DNA of 64,000 bases from assembly GCF_025698545.1 (NCBI RefSeq), contig NC_068572.1, positions 4,154,001 through 4,218,000 of the forward strand, in the 5' to 3' direction. A program made the position numbers and the translations under genes. This document shows positions 21,297-34,230 of this stretch, in pieces. The notes beneath the pieces are model-generated. The model was given only the letters and a program-made list of their open reading frames with translations, was not told where the DNA came from and made no database searches. Positions within the stretch are counted from its first letter, which is position 1; every line of letters starts with the position of its first letter. This DNA comes from Gossypium raimondii (taxonomy: Eukaryota > Streptophyta > Magnoliopsida > Malvales > Malvaceae).

Positions 21297-24200
21297 TCAG
21301 CTTGCACCATAGTCCAACAGTTCCCATCTGAAGGGACGGAACACGTACACAACTTCCGGACAGCTCTTAAATAATAAAGCAACGCAGACGCAGACTGCAG
21401 CAATTGCTACCATCGACAGCATTGCAGGCCTGTAACTCAATGACATGTTGGTCGCCATCCCATAGATATAAGGAAGCTTCTGGTCACAAAGCTTGCAATG
21501 TCGCTTCACGGGTCTCAATTCGAGCTGACTTATCTCAAAGCTGGTGGTTGTCTCATTGTTTTGCTTCTGGTTTGGGCTGGAGACAGAGGGAGTGGCGGGA
21601 ATGTCAACCACCACATGCCCAGAAAGTGATCTCTTGTTAATTTTCCTTTGTACCAAGTGGATGTACGAGTAGTGGCCACGTAAGCGAGCATAATCTTCAG
21701 GTGTAGAGCCAGTGCTGTCCTGAGCACTATTCCAAGCATCAATGCCAACCTAAACAGAAAATAAGCACAATACTTAAGAAGTCAATAGACCATGGCTGAC
21801 AGAATCCAGACTGAAGGAGATACAGAAGATCACCGAAATTCATGTTAGCAAATCAAAACAAGAATTCCTGCATTTCATTTCCAGGAATGCTCAGATATAA
21901 ATTAAGAAGATACCTTTCCAGGATCATCAGTTAATGCATCCAACACATCCTCGGAACCATCTTTGCCAGCTGCAATGTGAAGAGGAGTCAAACCTCCAGG
22001 GCCTAGTACATCAGGTCTAAACAAGGAGGTTTTATCAACACCAGCAGCGACTGTCCCATTCTCAAATCCTAATTTATCTGAAGCGTTCTCTGGAATAAAT
22101 CTTAAAAGGAGCTCCACTAGAGGTCTACAATTTTTCCTAACAGCTCTGTGAAGAAGACTCATCTCTGTTAATGCAAGGTAGATAGAGTGGTGCTCCCCAG
22201 AGCCCACTGTTCCATCAAGAAGAATATTTAGAAGTTTCTTCACTACAGCACACCATTCATGGTCCATAGAGAACTCCATAAGCCACTTGAACCGCCTTAG
22301 AGAAAAGGATTCTGAGCTAGGATCCAACTGGCCCAATCTAGACTTCAATTGACTTCTATGAAGAAGCCAACCAACTTCATGAATGAAGTCCATGGCTACA
22401 TTTTTGGCTTCCATTCTGCCAACATCGGCATCAGTGTCAGTAATCTCCAGTAAACTCTCAAGCATTCGGATCTCTGAACAAACATCATCCTCAGCAACTA
22501 TGAAAGGGAAGAAACTGCTGCTAAAGCAAGGGTCTTCAATCTAGAGAAGATCAAGGAAATGTCAATTTCCGCAAAAGGAAAGACATACTAGAATAAATTA
22601 TATATATACACCTTTTACAACAAGCATGTAGGGTAGAAAAAGAAAGAAGAGAAAATAGCAAAGACAGATATAGCAGTAGACTCTACTTATTTTGCACTAC
22701 ATGAATGGAGCATAGTGACTGAAGAATATAGTGCAACTGGAAAACCAGAAAGTGTCATGAATCTATACCTCTCTCTACATTCTCACCAAATCTAGAATAA
22801 TACCAAAGCCAGACACAAATTAATAAAAGTTGTCCAAGCAGTCAACAAGCAGCCAAGCATGTTCTATGATCCAACATAAATACATCCAAGAACTTAAAAG
22901 TTCAAACTATGTCTCAAATCTCATCATCCTAGGACTTCTCTATTTCCTCCCTTTACCCCCTCACACACTCCCATGTTTCACCTTAAATAAGATGAAATTT
23001 CTTGCGAATAATTACGATAGTCCACCCAAAAGTAGTAGAGTTAGCAGTAGCACTAACCAGGATGTATTTGCACTACACCTGTTATCTACAAGCTACATTG
23101 TAACCTCACACCCAACTAAAAGGAATCTTACTAGAATTCACATATAATCATTTCAAAGATAACAGCAGCAAGGATGGGAGCAATAGGATTGATTAAAGTA
23201 GTAGAAGAAAGACCACCTCAATGAATCCTCTCCCAGTCACAGTAGGGATAGAGCAAGAGAAGTTAATGCACTGTAACTCATCTTGCTCCTTGAAATCATT
23301 GTTGTCATCTATCAACTCATGAGAATCATTTTGCACCAGATACTTCCCTTCTACTGAACAGAGCAACCTGGGATAGGAATCCAAGAATATCAAAGGCTCT
23401 AGAGCAACCATAAAAATTCAATACAAAGCATGTACTCTCTTGTATACACTCCCAAGGATCAATTCAAGCAATTGAGGGATAAAATGACTCAAGAAATATT
23501 GGCTGCAAGAAAAATGTAATGAATACCTTGTGGCTGGCCGAGACAGATTGATACCTTTAACTGAAAATTGAGCTCTCTCAGTTGCAGATACTGCAATTGG
23601 TTTGACATTCACAATTTTACCATAACGGATGCTACCAAGAGGTAAATACGTATCTACCAGAACCTGACCTGCAGTACAAAAATAAATTGGTCAAGTATTC
23701 ACACCTCCATGCATAAGTACTCTTGCTTGCCAATTATTTGGTCATATCAATTAAATGAATACTGATAAAGACAAGATAAAGAGACCATTATAAATGAATG
23801 CTATCTGATCTTGCACCCTTATACAAATCCATCCAGTCCTCCAGAAAGTGTCATCCGAACAATCCAGAAGTCGACTCAAACTGAAACTCAGATTAGAGCA
23901 CAGCTGACAAAATAATAGACGATTAAAATTGTGAAGAAATTAATAGCATTTAAATGCATAGGAGATAAAAGAATCTATAGTTTCATGCAAACAAGCTTAC
24001 ATCATCCCAAGCAGCCTCAGCTTGACGAAGATAAACTGTGAGAACTATGCAACCAGGCCTAATATAGCTCTCAATGTCGGTGGGACTATGAGATAGCCAA
24101 TCAAGAATCTGGAAGTTTAAACGTTTTACATAATTATACTTTCGGAAGAAGCGAACCCCATACTAAAGTTGCATTTAAAAACTTTTGAGTACCTGTGCTC

Positions 24201-26344
24201 GCAAGACCAAAGGAAAATCATTTGGTTCTTTCCCAAATAATTTAAACACAATCCTATCTGTACGGCTCTGCAATGTCAAAGTGAAAGTAAATCATCAGAG
24301 GTGAAACTTTCATAGAATTTTATGGCACTACATATATTAATCAACAGATGAGATGGATCATCAAAATATCCCTTGGTAATTGCTTGTCATGACAATTTAA
24401 ACCTCCTCCACAAGTAAAGCCATCTAGCAACTGCCCTGACCCCAAAGTAATATTCAAGGAATTTTAATACAAAAATGGTATGCAATCATGCATATTATGC
24501 AATATAGAGATACCTGAGCACCACCACTGGAACTAGAAGGTGATTGGCCAGATGCTGAATCTGAATTCCTACTGGTCTGGGGTGGACTTGAATGATGAGA
24601 GGTCTGTTGAACCCATGAAGGGCAATCAAGAGAGCTAGTCCCTATATTCACAGGTGCAGGTGACCTCTCTATGTCATCTGTGCTATTGTCTGAGTCAATA
24701 TATATGTCATTCAGATCAAAATCATTCATCTTGACCACTCCAGTAGCACTGCCTTGGACCTCAGCACCCCTAGTATCATGAGAACATACTCCTTTCTGTG
24801 GCATCTCCAATGCAGGTCCAGTGATATGCTGCTTGAAAAGCTGAGGAGGGCCTTGGCCATTAGAAAACAAAGCTGAAACAGCTTCTATATCTTGAGGTAC
24901 CGGCAGAAGCCCAGATATGTTTCTTCCCCCTTGTTCACTGGTATGGTTTGCAAGGCTCCTTAGAAGATGAGACAGAACATCCTGGTCCGTGGTCTGGCCA
25001 GATGTGTTAGCTGTCATTTAAGAATATCAATGTCATTCACCCATAAGCAAATACAAAATATTCCATGTGAAATACAATAGCTAGAATTATGCTACAACCA
25101 AAGAATCTTAGCAGCTCTCTCATGTCTAACTTTTAAATTCACCTAAAATATAGATTTCCAAGAAAGTGCATGGTGAACTATCCCGAGAAAAATAATTGAC
25201 TAAGTATGAAAAATGAATTGAGATTCCTTTTGCATTGGTTGTTCAAACATTCATAATTGCCCCTTAGGTCCCCAGAAGGGAAAATGATCCTGTAAGTATG
25301 AAAATGTATAGCAATTTAGACCCATTTTTCAGAGAAAAAATATAGAAGATTATATACTCAACAGACACAAACCCAATAGCATTCAGTTGTAGTGGAAAGT
25401 CAACTAGATACTTACAGTGCAAATTAGAAAGTATCTTCAGAAGACTTAACAACAGATAACCACTAGTTTGCTCATCATTCAGTGAATTGCCATTGACGAC
25501 AGCTTCAGGATTTCTTTTCCTCCTCCTTTTATTGTGGCCAGCCAGACGTCTGCGACAGCTTCTCTTACCGTCATCAAACTCTTGAAGGACATGAAACCTA
25601 CCAAAAACCAAACAACATATCCAGCAATATAGATTTTCAGCTTGAAGTACAAAAGATCACCAAGACGTTACTTCTATAAGAATTTCTACAAATTTAGTTA
25701 GCTTATCTCTTTCAGTTCTGCAAAGTGGTTCAAACCTTAAATGCTTACCGACTACACTGCTGACAAAATCGCTGCATGACATTTCCGACCAGTGTCTTAC
25801 TAGCCTTGGAATGCATCTCACAAACCTTATGCCGCCTATGATAATCCTTGGCATCACTCAGATCAGCCCTGCAGTCATCAACCTGACAAACTGCACGATT
25901 TCCAGAACCTCCACTCAACTTGGTCTTCTTCCCACTAGTTCCCTCCCAATTTATCGTATCTCTTTGGCTAAGTGGATTACCATGACCATCTTGGCCCCCA
26001 AGCTTCAAAGTAAGGCTACCTGCTTCTTCATTCAGACTGTCATCTTTGACCACAGTGACCCTTCTCCTCTTCTCCAATTCCCTTTTCCTTTCAGTTTCCA
26101 GATCCACTTCGTCAGAGCATGATGATGAACTATTGGATGAATTGCCAGGAATCCCAGACCCCAGCGGGAAAAACTGCCTCCCCATACCATCAGCAGACAC
26201 CGGATTCATCCGGCTAGCAACAAAAAGGTCACCATCCCATTTCCAATCATTCAAATTCCACTCCAATGTCCTTTTCCCCACAGCCTGCAGATCCTCCGGA
26301 CTCACACCATGCAACTGAGCTTCACTTCCATATCGAGCCTCCAT
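21297..26344 (-). CDS. SPL12: SQUAMOSA promoter-binding-like transcription factor, SPL1/SPL12 clade
   Basis: I assembled ten coding exons: 26344-25749, 25597-25416, 25010-24514, 24267-24193, 24108-24001, 23903-23786, 23668-23527, 23367-23217, 22540-21914 and 21749-21297. Every junction is GT-AG and phases agree, giving 982 residues, near the ~900-1000 usual for this clade. The SBP DNA-binding domain is at about 151-227: Zn1 C153, C158, C175, H178; Zn2 C194, C197, H201, C213; then the bipartite [23 protein letters not shown] proteins bind GTAC cores. An acidic patch ([14 protein letters not shown]), ankyrin-like repeats (LHRAVRKN..., [12 protein letters not shown]) and a hydrophobic C-terminal segment ([18 protein letters not shown]) follow. 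SPL1 versus SPL12 is not settled. No miR156 site is expected in this clade and none was noticed. Confidence 0.93.
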
Positions 26345-28125
26345 TTACAAAACCCCAAGTAACCAGAAGACTCAAAACCCAGTAATTCAACCTCAAACCA
26401 AATCTCAATTTAACAAAAATCCACAACTTTAACCATCTTCCAGCTACAGATCAGAGCTCCAAAACCCTATACTACTAATTACAACTAATCAGCTTCAGCT
26501 CTTTCCCAAAAGTTCAATAAACAGTACACCAACACATCCATTATCCCAATTAAGAGTAACCCACATACATAATCAAAACAAAAAGCCTACTTTTCGCTAA
26601 AACCCCAAATTCCAAGCACTTGAGGGGTTTTTTTTTCGCATCTCACAACAACGTATCCAAATAAAAGCTGACAATCAACTCCAATTTTAAAGGAGCACAA
26701 AGAATCTGAGGTAAAAAAAAAAATAGACCTACCGGTTACTAGCTCGGAGTGTAGACAGGCGGGAAGATTAGGGAAAAGAGTTGGCCGGAAAGAGAATGGA
26801 GATTAGAGACAAAGTAGCGAAACATCTCAGTAATGATTATTTATGATAGTAACGTTGTTGCTTTGTTTGTTTGTATTTTTTTTTTTCTTTTTTTTATGAC
26901 GAGAAGAAAAAGAAAGGAAGGTAACAGTAGACATTAAACCAAAATGGTGGACATACCACGTGTCATATTTTCTTAATTCTCGTATAAATATTAAATCAAA
27001 ATTCAAATGATTCCATTTGCACCTCGTTAAACGGGATGACATTTTTAATTTTATTTTTCTTTATTTTTTTAAAATATCGAATTAATTGTGAATAAATATT
27101 TTTAAAATTTAAAAATTATATTCATAATATATTTATATTTCTATTTCTATTTTTAATTGAGTGAGTTAACTAAACATTAATTTAATTAGGAAATAATTAA
27201 AATATGTTTTTATAGAGTAATAAAATATATGAATATATTTTTATATTTATTTTAATATTAAATAAATTTAAAAGAATAATTACACAAAATACTTGAAAAC
27301 AAAGACGCATCAATATTAAAGTTTTAATTTTATTATTTCAATCAAAATTAGTGTTTGTTTTTTATAAATAAATAGTTTTCCAATAAATTATATTAATAAA
27401 GATTAATTTTATGAAAATATTAACCAAACGTTGATGGTAACTAGAGCTTGAGAGCTTTACGTAATAGTTTAATATTGCATCAAGATAATTTCATCTTAAA
27501 TTTTAATATTTTCATTGGATATAATTTTTTCAAGATAAAAATACTAAAATTTAAGTTGAAAATGTTGATGTATCATTAAATATTTTGAAAAAATATTTTT
27601 TTAAAATTTTAAAAGATAAAAGTTAAGATATTTTAAAAAAAATTGGAATTTCTCATTAAATCTTTCAAAATTTTAAAATTTTGATAATTTTCGTTAAAAT
27701 TTTAAAATATTTGAAACTTTAATTAGATTTATCAAAATTTCTAAACATTCACATTAAGAACTTTTAGTTAAATACGTTATGGAATTAAGAAAATGATAAT
27801 TTAAAGTTGATCACGGGAATAATAGTTGAATGGCAGCTTGCATCAACCATCAAGTGCCAGCTATGGTCCTTGTTCATCATACTTCTTTGATGAAAGAAAC
27901 CTTGTAATGTTTGGACCAAAAACTTAGGACCATCTCTGTATACCCAAAAAAGGAAAACCAACTTTCATCAGATTTTGGGTTTGAATTTAGCAATTCTTTT
28001 ATATGGAAAATTTGGGATTTTTTTCATATTAACATCCAAACTTCTTTTTGTCTAAACTAGGTCCTGAACTTGGCAAATGCTCCTATATCGAGACTTGATT
28101 TTTTTTTTGTCCAAGTTAGTCATTA
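26345..28125. other. SPL 5' leader/promoter region and AT-rich intergenic DNA
   Basis: Bases 26345 to about 26800 are C/A-rich on the plus strand and probably hold the SPL 5' leader and promoter. No convincing leader intron could be fixed. From 26850 to 28125 the DNA is very AT-rich, with 'aaattttaaaat' words and no gene or bounded element seen. Confidence 0.45.
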
Positions 28126-28133
28126 AAAACCCT

Positions 28134-28654
28134 TAGAGGTGCTCATGGGCCGGGCGGCCCGGCCCGGCCCAACGGCCCGCCCGAAATATGGGAGGGTTTA
28201 GGTAAAAATATAGGCCCGAAATATGGGTTTGGGCAAAAAAACGAGGCCCGTTTAGAAAACGGGCTGGGCCTCGGGCACCACTTTTTCGGCCCGGGACCGG
28301 CCCGGCCCGATATAATAAATATATTTATTTTTTAAAATTTTAAAATATTTTTTACATAATTTTTTAATTTTTTTAAATTTTAAAATATTTTTAAAATACT
28401 TTTTTTAAATTTTTTTAATTTTAAAATATTTTTAAAATACTTTTTTTAATTTTTTTAATTTTAAAATATTTTTAAAATACTTTTTAAATTTTTAAAAATT
28501 TTTAAAATAAAAATGGGCCGGGCCGGGCTTATGATTTTTTCCCGGGCCGGGCATGGGCAAAATCTTAGGCCCATATTTCGGGCCGGGCCAGGCTCGGGCC
28601 TAGGACCCAGGCCGAAATTTTTTATGGGCCCGGCCCGGCCCATGAGCACCTCTA
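28134..28654. mobile_element. hAT-type MITE, copy 2 (GGGCCGGGC family)
   Basis: This 521-bp copy has the same TAGAGGTGCTC inverted tips, GC-rich subterminal arms and 'ttttaaaat' centre as copy 1. Its 8-bp target duplication AAAACCCT is exact (28126-28133 and 28655-28662). The long ORFs on both strands (28461-28740) are products of the inverted GGCCC words. Confidence 0.92.
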
Positions 28655-28664
28655 AAAACCCTAA

Positions 28665-28910
28665 AGTTCAAGTCCCAATGTGGAAAATGTTACAAAAAAA
28701 AAAGTCTAGGTCTCAAGGTAGGAACAATTACCAAGTTTAGGGCCTAATTTAGACCAAAAAATGTTTAAACCCCAATGTGGAAAATGTTACCAAGTCTAGG
28801 TCTCAATGTGAGAATAATTGCCAAGTTTAGGACCTAATTTAGACCAAAAAAAATTAAACCCCAATGTGGGAGAAGTTGCCAAGTTCAGACCCCACATAGT
28901 GATTTAACCA
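28665..28910 (+). repeat. Direct repeats of a 'ccaatgtgg...gacctaatttagacc' unit
   Basis: About three imperfect copies of a roughly 90-bp unit ('aaaccccaatgtggaaaatgttaccaagtctagg', 'gcctaatttagacca') follow one another directly after the MITE. The related 'agttagtcattaaaaacc' text just before the MITE suggests that it inserted into this repeat. Confidence 0.55.
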
Positions 28911-28973
28911 TTTATTAAATAATGTTTAATAAATCTTGGGGCCTTTGGGGTACTTTAATAAAAAAATTAATGG

Positions 28974-29450
28974 GTAAACTACATTCAATATCACTAAACT
29001 ATTAGTAAATTTACGTTTTGATTAATCAACTTCAAAATATTGCTAAATAGTCACTAAATTATTCAAAAGTTTCCATGTAAGTTGTTGTCGAACTATTAAA
29101 ATTGTTGTTGTATAGCCTTCTCTATCTGCACCGCATGCACCAATCGAAAGTTTTCCTTCTTCTTTTCTTTTATAGTCTAGTTTTTTTTTTCATGAAATAG
29201 ATTTGAACGTCGCAAATCTATGAACCAAATCAAAACAAGTTTCTTCTCTGATCTTTAACATTGGTCATCAAATCGACTTAGATCTAAGGTATGTTCTTCT
29301 ACTGGTTGATGGGTATTGATCCACTATATCGATTGTCGAATCGTCACTTGAAGCTCGCAAGCCGAACTTAAAAAAATTAACAGTCTAATAGCTTAAATAA
29401 AAACTTTAAAATAATTAAATAATCAATTTATAACTTTTTAAAATTAATTT
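28974..29450. mobile_element. Mutator-type MITE, degenerate copy
   Basis: The left end GGGTAAACTACATTCAA and interior ('ctaaggtatgttcttctact') match the complete element at 58592-59151 for most of its length. The right end decays after 29440, so no target duplication can be assigned. Confidence 0.6.
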
Positions 29451-30990
29451 ACAAAAATATTAACGTAAATTGAATGAACTTAAAATTAATTAATTTTGTT
29501 ACTAATAAATGTTAGAATATTTTATTTATTTTTTAAATTTTAATCTTATCTTTTCACTTTAAATAAATTAATTTCTTTCTTAAATTTTTAAATAATTATA
29601 ATTAATTGAGTAAAAGATGTCTCGTTTTACAAAGCTTATATCTTACTCAAGTTAACAATATATTACGCAAGTTAACAATATGTACCATAGATGATTGAAC
29701 TTGTTTGCATTTTGAAAGTAGACATGCAATAAAACATTTTAAGGGTGCGTTTGGTTCGCTGTATTGGATTAGAGGTGTATTGGGATTAGAGGTGTATTGG
29801 ATTAGAGGTGTAATAGCTAATCCACTGTTTAGTTGAATGTAATGGAATAGAGGCGTAATAGTAATCTTGTGTTTGGTTGAATGGAATAGAGGTGTAATAG
29901 CATAATGGAAAAAACTAAAATGACTAGAATACCCTTAGCATAAATTTGTTTTGGTAAATGATTATTGTTATTGTTATTTAAATTTTAATAAGATTATTAT
30001 TATCAATAATAAAATTTAATCATATTTAAACATAATTATTATTAAATATATTTTAATTAAAATATATAATTTAATAAAATTCTTAATAATCAATATTCTT
30101 ATATGAATTTACTCAAATCATAATATATGATACTATAAAATATAATTTAACATAATTATTATTAAATATATTTTAATTAAAATATATGATTTAATAAAAT
30201 TCTTAATATTAAATATTCTTATATGAATTTACTAAAATTATAATATATAATAGTATAAAATATAATATAACATAATTATTATTAAATATAATCAATTTTT
30301 TGGCATTTAAACCATTCCTCTTACTAAACTCGATTTCACCAATTAATTGTCAAACTCTTTGTTTCATCTGGGCAAATTATAGGTTTAATTTTCGTCCTTT
30401 TCTCTTCAATTCGAGGAGGAATCTCACATTTTTTCTTCAATTTTATTATGAAGAAAATATAATAAATAAATTTGATGAATTTTATTAGATTTGGAAAATG
30501 GTGCTTTAAACAATTAAATGATACACTTTTAGACTCCACAAATAGAGTCAAAAGATTGACAAGTGTTCTACAGAGGTATAGTAAAATATTAACCTAGTAA
30601 TATTAAAAAAAGAAAAAATGTGAAATTGCTTTCTGGTAGAATCTAAATAGAATTGAAGAAGAAATAAAAACGAAATGTTACAGACTAAATTAACCAAAAT
30701 GGTAAAGATTGAGGGTTGTATCTATGGTTATACAATAATATAGGGATTGTGCTTAAAATTTATGCCATATGTTAATAGGCCTTAAAACGTTTGAGATAAT
30801 ATCCAAAATCTTGTCCCTATAAAACTGGGTGATGATGTTACACTAACCATGCTGGCTTTTAGAGATCCGAGTGCTAATACCTATCAAAATTCACTCAGTC
30901 CCATATACATATATATAACACACTCCATCTAATCCAATTTTACCTCATATACAAACACTTTTGTCTCTCAAGTCTCTACAGTCTCGTTTT

Positions 30991-31492
30991 TCACTTGCTT
31001 CCTTTGGATCGCTGCTTCCGAGTTGTTTTCAAACCTTTTTTTATTGGCTTCATATCACCATTGCTTAATTGGTAGTCAAATGTTTTAACATTCCTAACAA
31101 TTGCATGAACTATGGTCTCACTTTTCGGGACTAATATGGTTTTCCTCTCCACCACCGCATTCTGCCCGCATTTCGAATCATCCTTTTCCATCAGAGACTA
31201 GAAGCACCAGGAACAGTATATTTTAGCAGAACAGGGAACATATCATGGCAACACCAGAAAAAAAACAACGGAAAAATTTGAGTTTTAACTCAATTGGTTC
31301 ATGCAATTACCTTTAAAAATTGACATCTTTGCTTCCTGTGTTCAGTCAATGGAGTTTTAGGATCCGCAGAAGTATTCTTGGTTTTGTTATCAACAACAGC
31401 TAGGATCTGTCTTGCAAATTGATTTGCTTGAAGCATTTCACCCACTGTTTCCCCTACTAACATTGCTGGTAATGACATTCTCCTACATTCAC
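30991..31492 (-). CDS. Unidentified gene, two C-terminal exons inside the Harbinger-like element
   Basis: Exon A (31492-31311) follows an acceptor tgatgcag and ends at a donor aag|gtaatt. Exon B (31197-30991) follows an acceptor cttctag. Phases agree. The protein reads ECRRMSLPAMLVGETVGEML, then NQFARQILAVVDNKTKN, then LMEKDDSKCGQNAVV and a basic tail (KKGLKTTRKQRSKGSK) to a stop. No known domain is recognised. The tail could be a nuclear signal. A promoter-like, UTR-like stretch with possible first ATG (MVPK..., near 33025) lies upstream on the same strand, but I could not connect upstream exons with confidence. The good splice sites and codon-like sequence suggest a real or recently real gene. 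Confidence 0.4.
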
Positions 31493-32113
31493 CTGCATCA
31501 AAAAGGTTGGATAAATCCAATTATTTGCCATCTTAGCTTGCTCAACGAAGTTGAACTTTGAAAAAGATCATTTCATAAAAAATTAGCTTATAAAGGAAAG
31601 CTAGTTTAATTGGGTTTAGGGTATATATGTATCTAACCACACTCAAGTGCAAGAGAGTACAAGAGGTAGACAAATATGGCATTCTAAAAGTTACCTTGTA
31701 GTGGATATTTATATAGGAAATTCAAAATGAATGATAAATTCAAGAAACAATGCTCAAGAGAGGGACAGGACTTGCTTGTGGACTAATATAAAAAAGATAA
31801 TTTAGATTAAAATATCATATCTATAGTCGACTAACTACTGCAGTAGAAATTAGGGGTGTAATTGAGTTGAGCCAAGCTCCAATGTTGATAAGTTTGAGTT
31901 TAAATTCGACTTGAAATTCGAAACTTGATACTTGATACTTGATTTCCACATATGCTAATTTTCAATCAAACCCCAGTATTAGGGGACTGCTTCAACGAGA
32001 CAAGGATGTAGAAAATGAGCATTAGCATATGTACAAATGTAATAAGAAAATGGACTTTGGTCTCCCCTGCAACAACTCTTTTTTTTAAGTAACATCAACG
32101 AATGGGCATCAAG

Positions 32114-32185
32114 GTGGTTTTTTCATAAGAAAATGTAATTAGAAGGAGAAGAGATTTACAAATACAAATATTAAACCTCATATCA
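32114..32185 (+). repeat. Direct repeat, copy 1 of 2
   Basis: This roughly 72-bp segment ('ttcataagaaaatgtaatta...attaaacctcatatca') is repeated almost identically at 32593-32666. Both copies lie inside the Harbinger-like element, so a local duplication occurred within it. Confidence 0.85.
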
Positions 32186-32592
32186 TCAATTTGAAACCTA
32201 CAGATTGGCATTAGCATATTTTGGATTATCCTTGGACTTGCAGAAAATAATTGATAAATTCCCCAAGGTGGATGTAATTTGACGAATTTATAAAGGATAC
32301 CCTCAGTTCCTGGTTCTCATCTTTCTTTGCTAAATACATACAAGTTGAGGCATTCATTATATAAATTGATGATCCAAGTAGTCTAGTTTTTCATTTGAAT
32401 ACAATACAGCAGCTGTATGTATGCATGTGTGTTGTGTAAGCGCATAGATTGAAATATAGCATAGCATTAGCTCTTAATAAACCACTCCCATTTTAGGTGG
32501 AACTGTGTAGACCTCTACCGCACTCGTTGCCCAGCATTTAGTCAGAGGATGTTCTCTCTTCTTTTATCCCTTTATTCTACTCCTTTTTAAAT

Positions 32593-32666
32593 GTGGTTTT
32601 TTTCATAAGAAAATGTAATTAGAAGGGAGAAGAGATTTACAAATACAAATATTAAACCTCATATCA
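32593..32666 (+). repeat. Direct repeat, copy 2 of 2
   Basis: This is the partner of 32114-32185; it differs by single-base length changes in the T and G runs. Confidence 0.85.
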
Positions 32667-33923
32667 GCAAATACAGATTCGAAGGTTAGGGCAGACAAGG
32701 TTAGGGAGAAGAGATTCAATTTCTACAAATGTTGAATCTTTCGTCATAAAAAACATAAAAGGAAAACATGTTGAAAGAATGTTAGGGCAGACAATGTTTA
32801 CCTTGATTGAATTGGGATTCACTGCATTTGAAGTCACTGCATTTGGAGATAATTGGCAGACAATTTCAAGAGACTTCCCTACTCACTGCATTTGAAGAAA
32901 ACAAAAAACAAAAATAAAGAAACAATATTTCAAGAACAGATCATTAAATTCATGGTATATATAAAGAAATTTAATTGAAATCAAAGGAATAGAAGAAGGG
33001 AGAAGCGTACTTGGGAACCATTGCTGCTACTCTCTGTTACTCTGTTACCTCATACGATTCGTAATTGAAGGCCTTGTTGAGGGTTGTTAGGGTTTGTTAA
33101 AGGGTTGGTCAGGATAGAAGCATGAAAAGGAGGGAGAAGGTTGGAAGGAAATGGAAAGAAAAATGAAAAAAAGAAGAAGATGTTTCAGACGTGAGAAAGA
33201 AATGAGAAATGAGAAAGAAATGAGAAGACGGCTGGGGAGGGTAAAACAGACTCTGATTAGCTAATCCTTACTTTTGGAAGGTATTAGAAATCAGCGTTGA
33301 AGCAGAGAAAATAAGGAATACCTCCGTAATGTAATAGGCCCGTATTAGGGTAATACATTGAACCAAACAAGGGATTAAGTGGGCCCACGGAATAGGGGTG
33401 TAATGGCTAATCCATTACACCCAACCAAACATGGTGTAACACTACTTTTTATTATCATCGAGAGTATATGTATCATTTTAATAAAATGATATTATACGCA
33501 TTTCAATTTCTATCACCTTACAGTGATAACCTGAGAAATGAAATATTGTTCCTGACTTGGAAGAATTACAGTGCAACATTTTTCACCAGTAATTTTTATT
33601 AAAAATTAAAGATTTTTTACACAAAATTATTCTAATTCTGTGGAAAGATTATGTTATGATCGTTGGTTGTGGAATTGATAATTCCTTTTGCAAGGAATGG
33701 TCAAAATTTGTGGTATATGATCTTTGGTTCTCTTTTGATGGAACAAACCTTGTTTTTAGCATTCGGGTGTATTGTTGGGTTGGACCATACAAAAATGGGT
33801 TGCCTTCTTCACCTAACTTCTTTGATAAGATTAAAAAAACCTCTTTTTTGTAGATAATAGAAATGACATGTGTCGAGGCACGCACACTTTGAAATATTTA
33901 ATATAATGGGGTGAGATGGTGAA

Positions 33924-34161
33924 GGGTGAATCTAGAAATTTTTTTAACAGGGACTGAAATTTAATTATAATTTTTATAGATTAAATATAGGTTTAATTTT
34001 GTATTAATTTATAATTTTATCAGTTTTGAAGGGATTAAATATTTTTTTTATTCTTAAGGAGATCAGAGTGCAATTCCACTATATATTAATTTATCGATTT
34101 TCAATTTATAAGAGGACCAAATTGATTCTTTTTCATTTTTGGGGGCCAGTCAGATTCACCA
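33924..34161. mobile_element. Small hAT-type MITE, 238 bp
   Basis: The inverted ends are GGGTGAATCTAGAA and, on the other strand, TGGTGAATCTGAC. The flanking 8-mers ATGGTGAA (33916-33923) and ATGGTGAT (34162-34169) match at 7 of 8 positions. The interior is AT-rich without an ORF. Related degraded ends occur at 14480-14905. Confidence 0.65.
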
Positions 34162-34230
34162 ATGGTGATGGTTGAAAAAGTGGAAATTGTTTTTGAACAA
34201 TCTTATTATAGATTCTGATAACATATGTTA

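Larger units (their letters stand above)
29743..33436. mobile_element. 3.7-kb element with PIF/Harbinger-like ends
   Basis: The left end GGGTGCGTTTGGTTCGCTG and the reverse complement of the right end CACCATGTTTGGTTGGGTG share GTTTGGTT and then TGTA-TGGATTAG. The outer six bases have diverged. Both sides are flanked by TAA (29740-29742; 33437-33439), the 3-bp duplication typical of PIF/Harbinger. Subterminal 'attagaggtgtaat' words repeat inside both ends. No DDE transposase or Myb-like ORF was found. Instead there is a small spliced unidentified gene on the minus strand. It could be a defective element with captured DNA, or two related MITEs flanking a gene. Confidence 0.55.

Noticed and set aside
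28461-28740. Gly/Pro/Arg-rich ORFs on both strands, and a similar one at 11735-11917
   Set aside because: They are translations of GGCCCGGCC words in the arms of a MITE with defined ends and target duplications.
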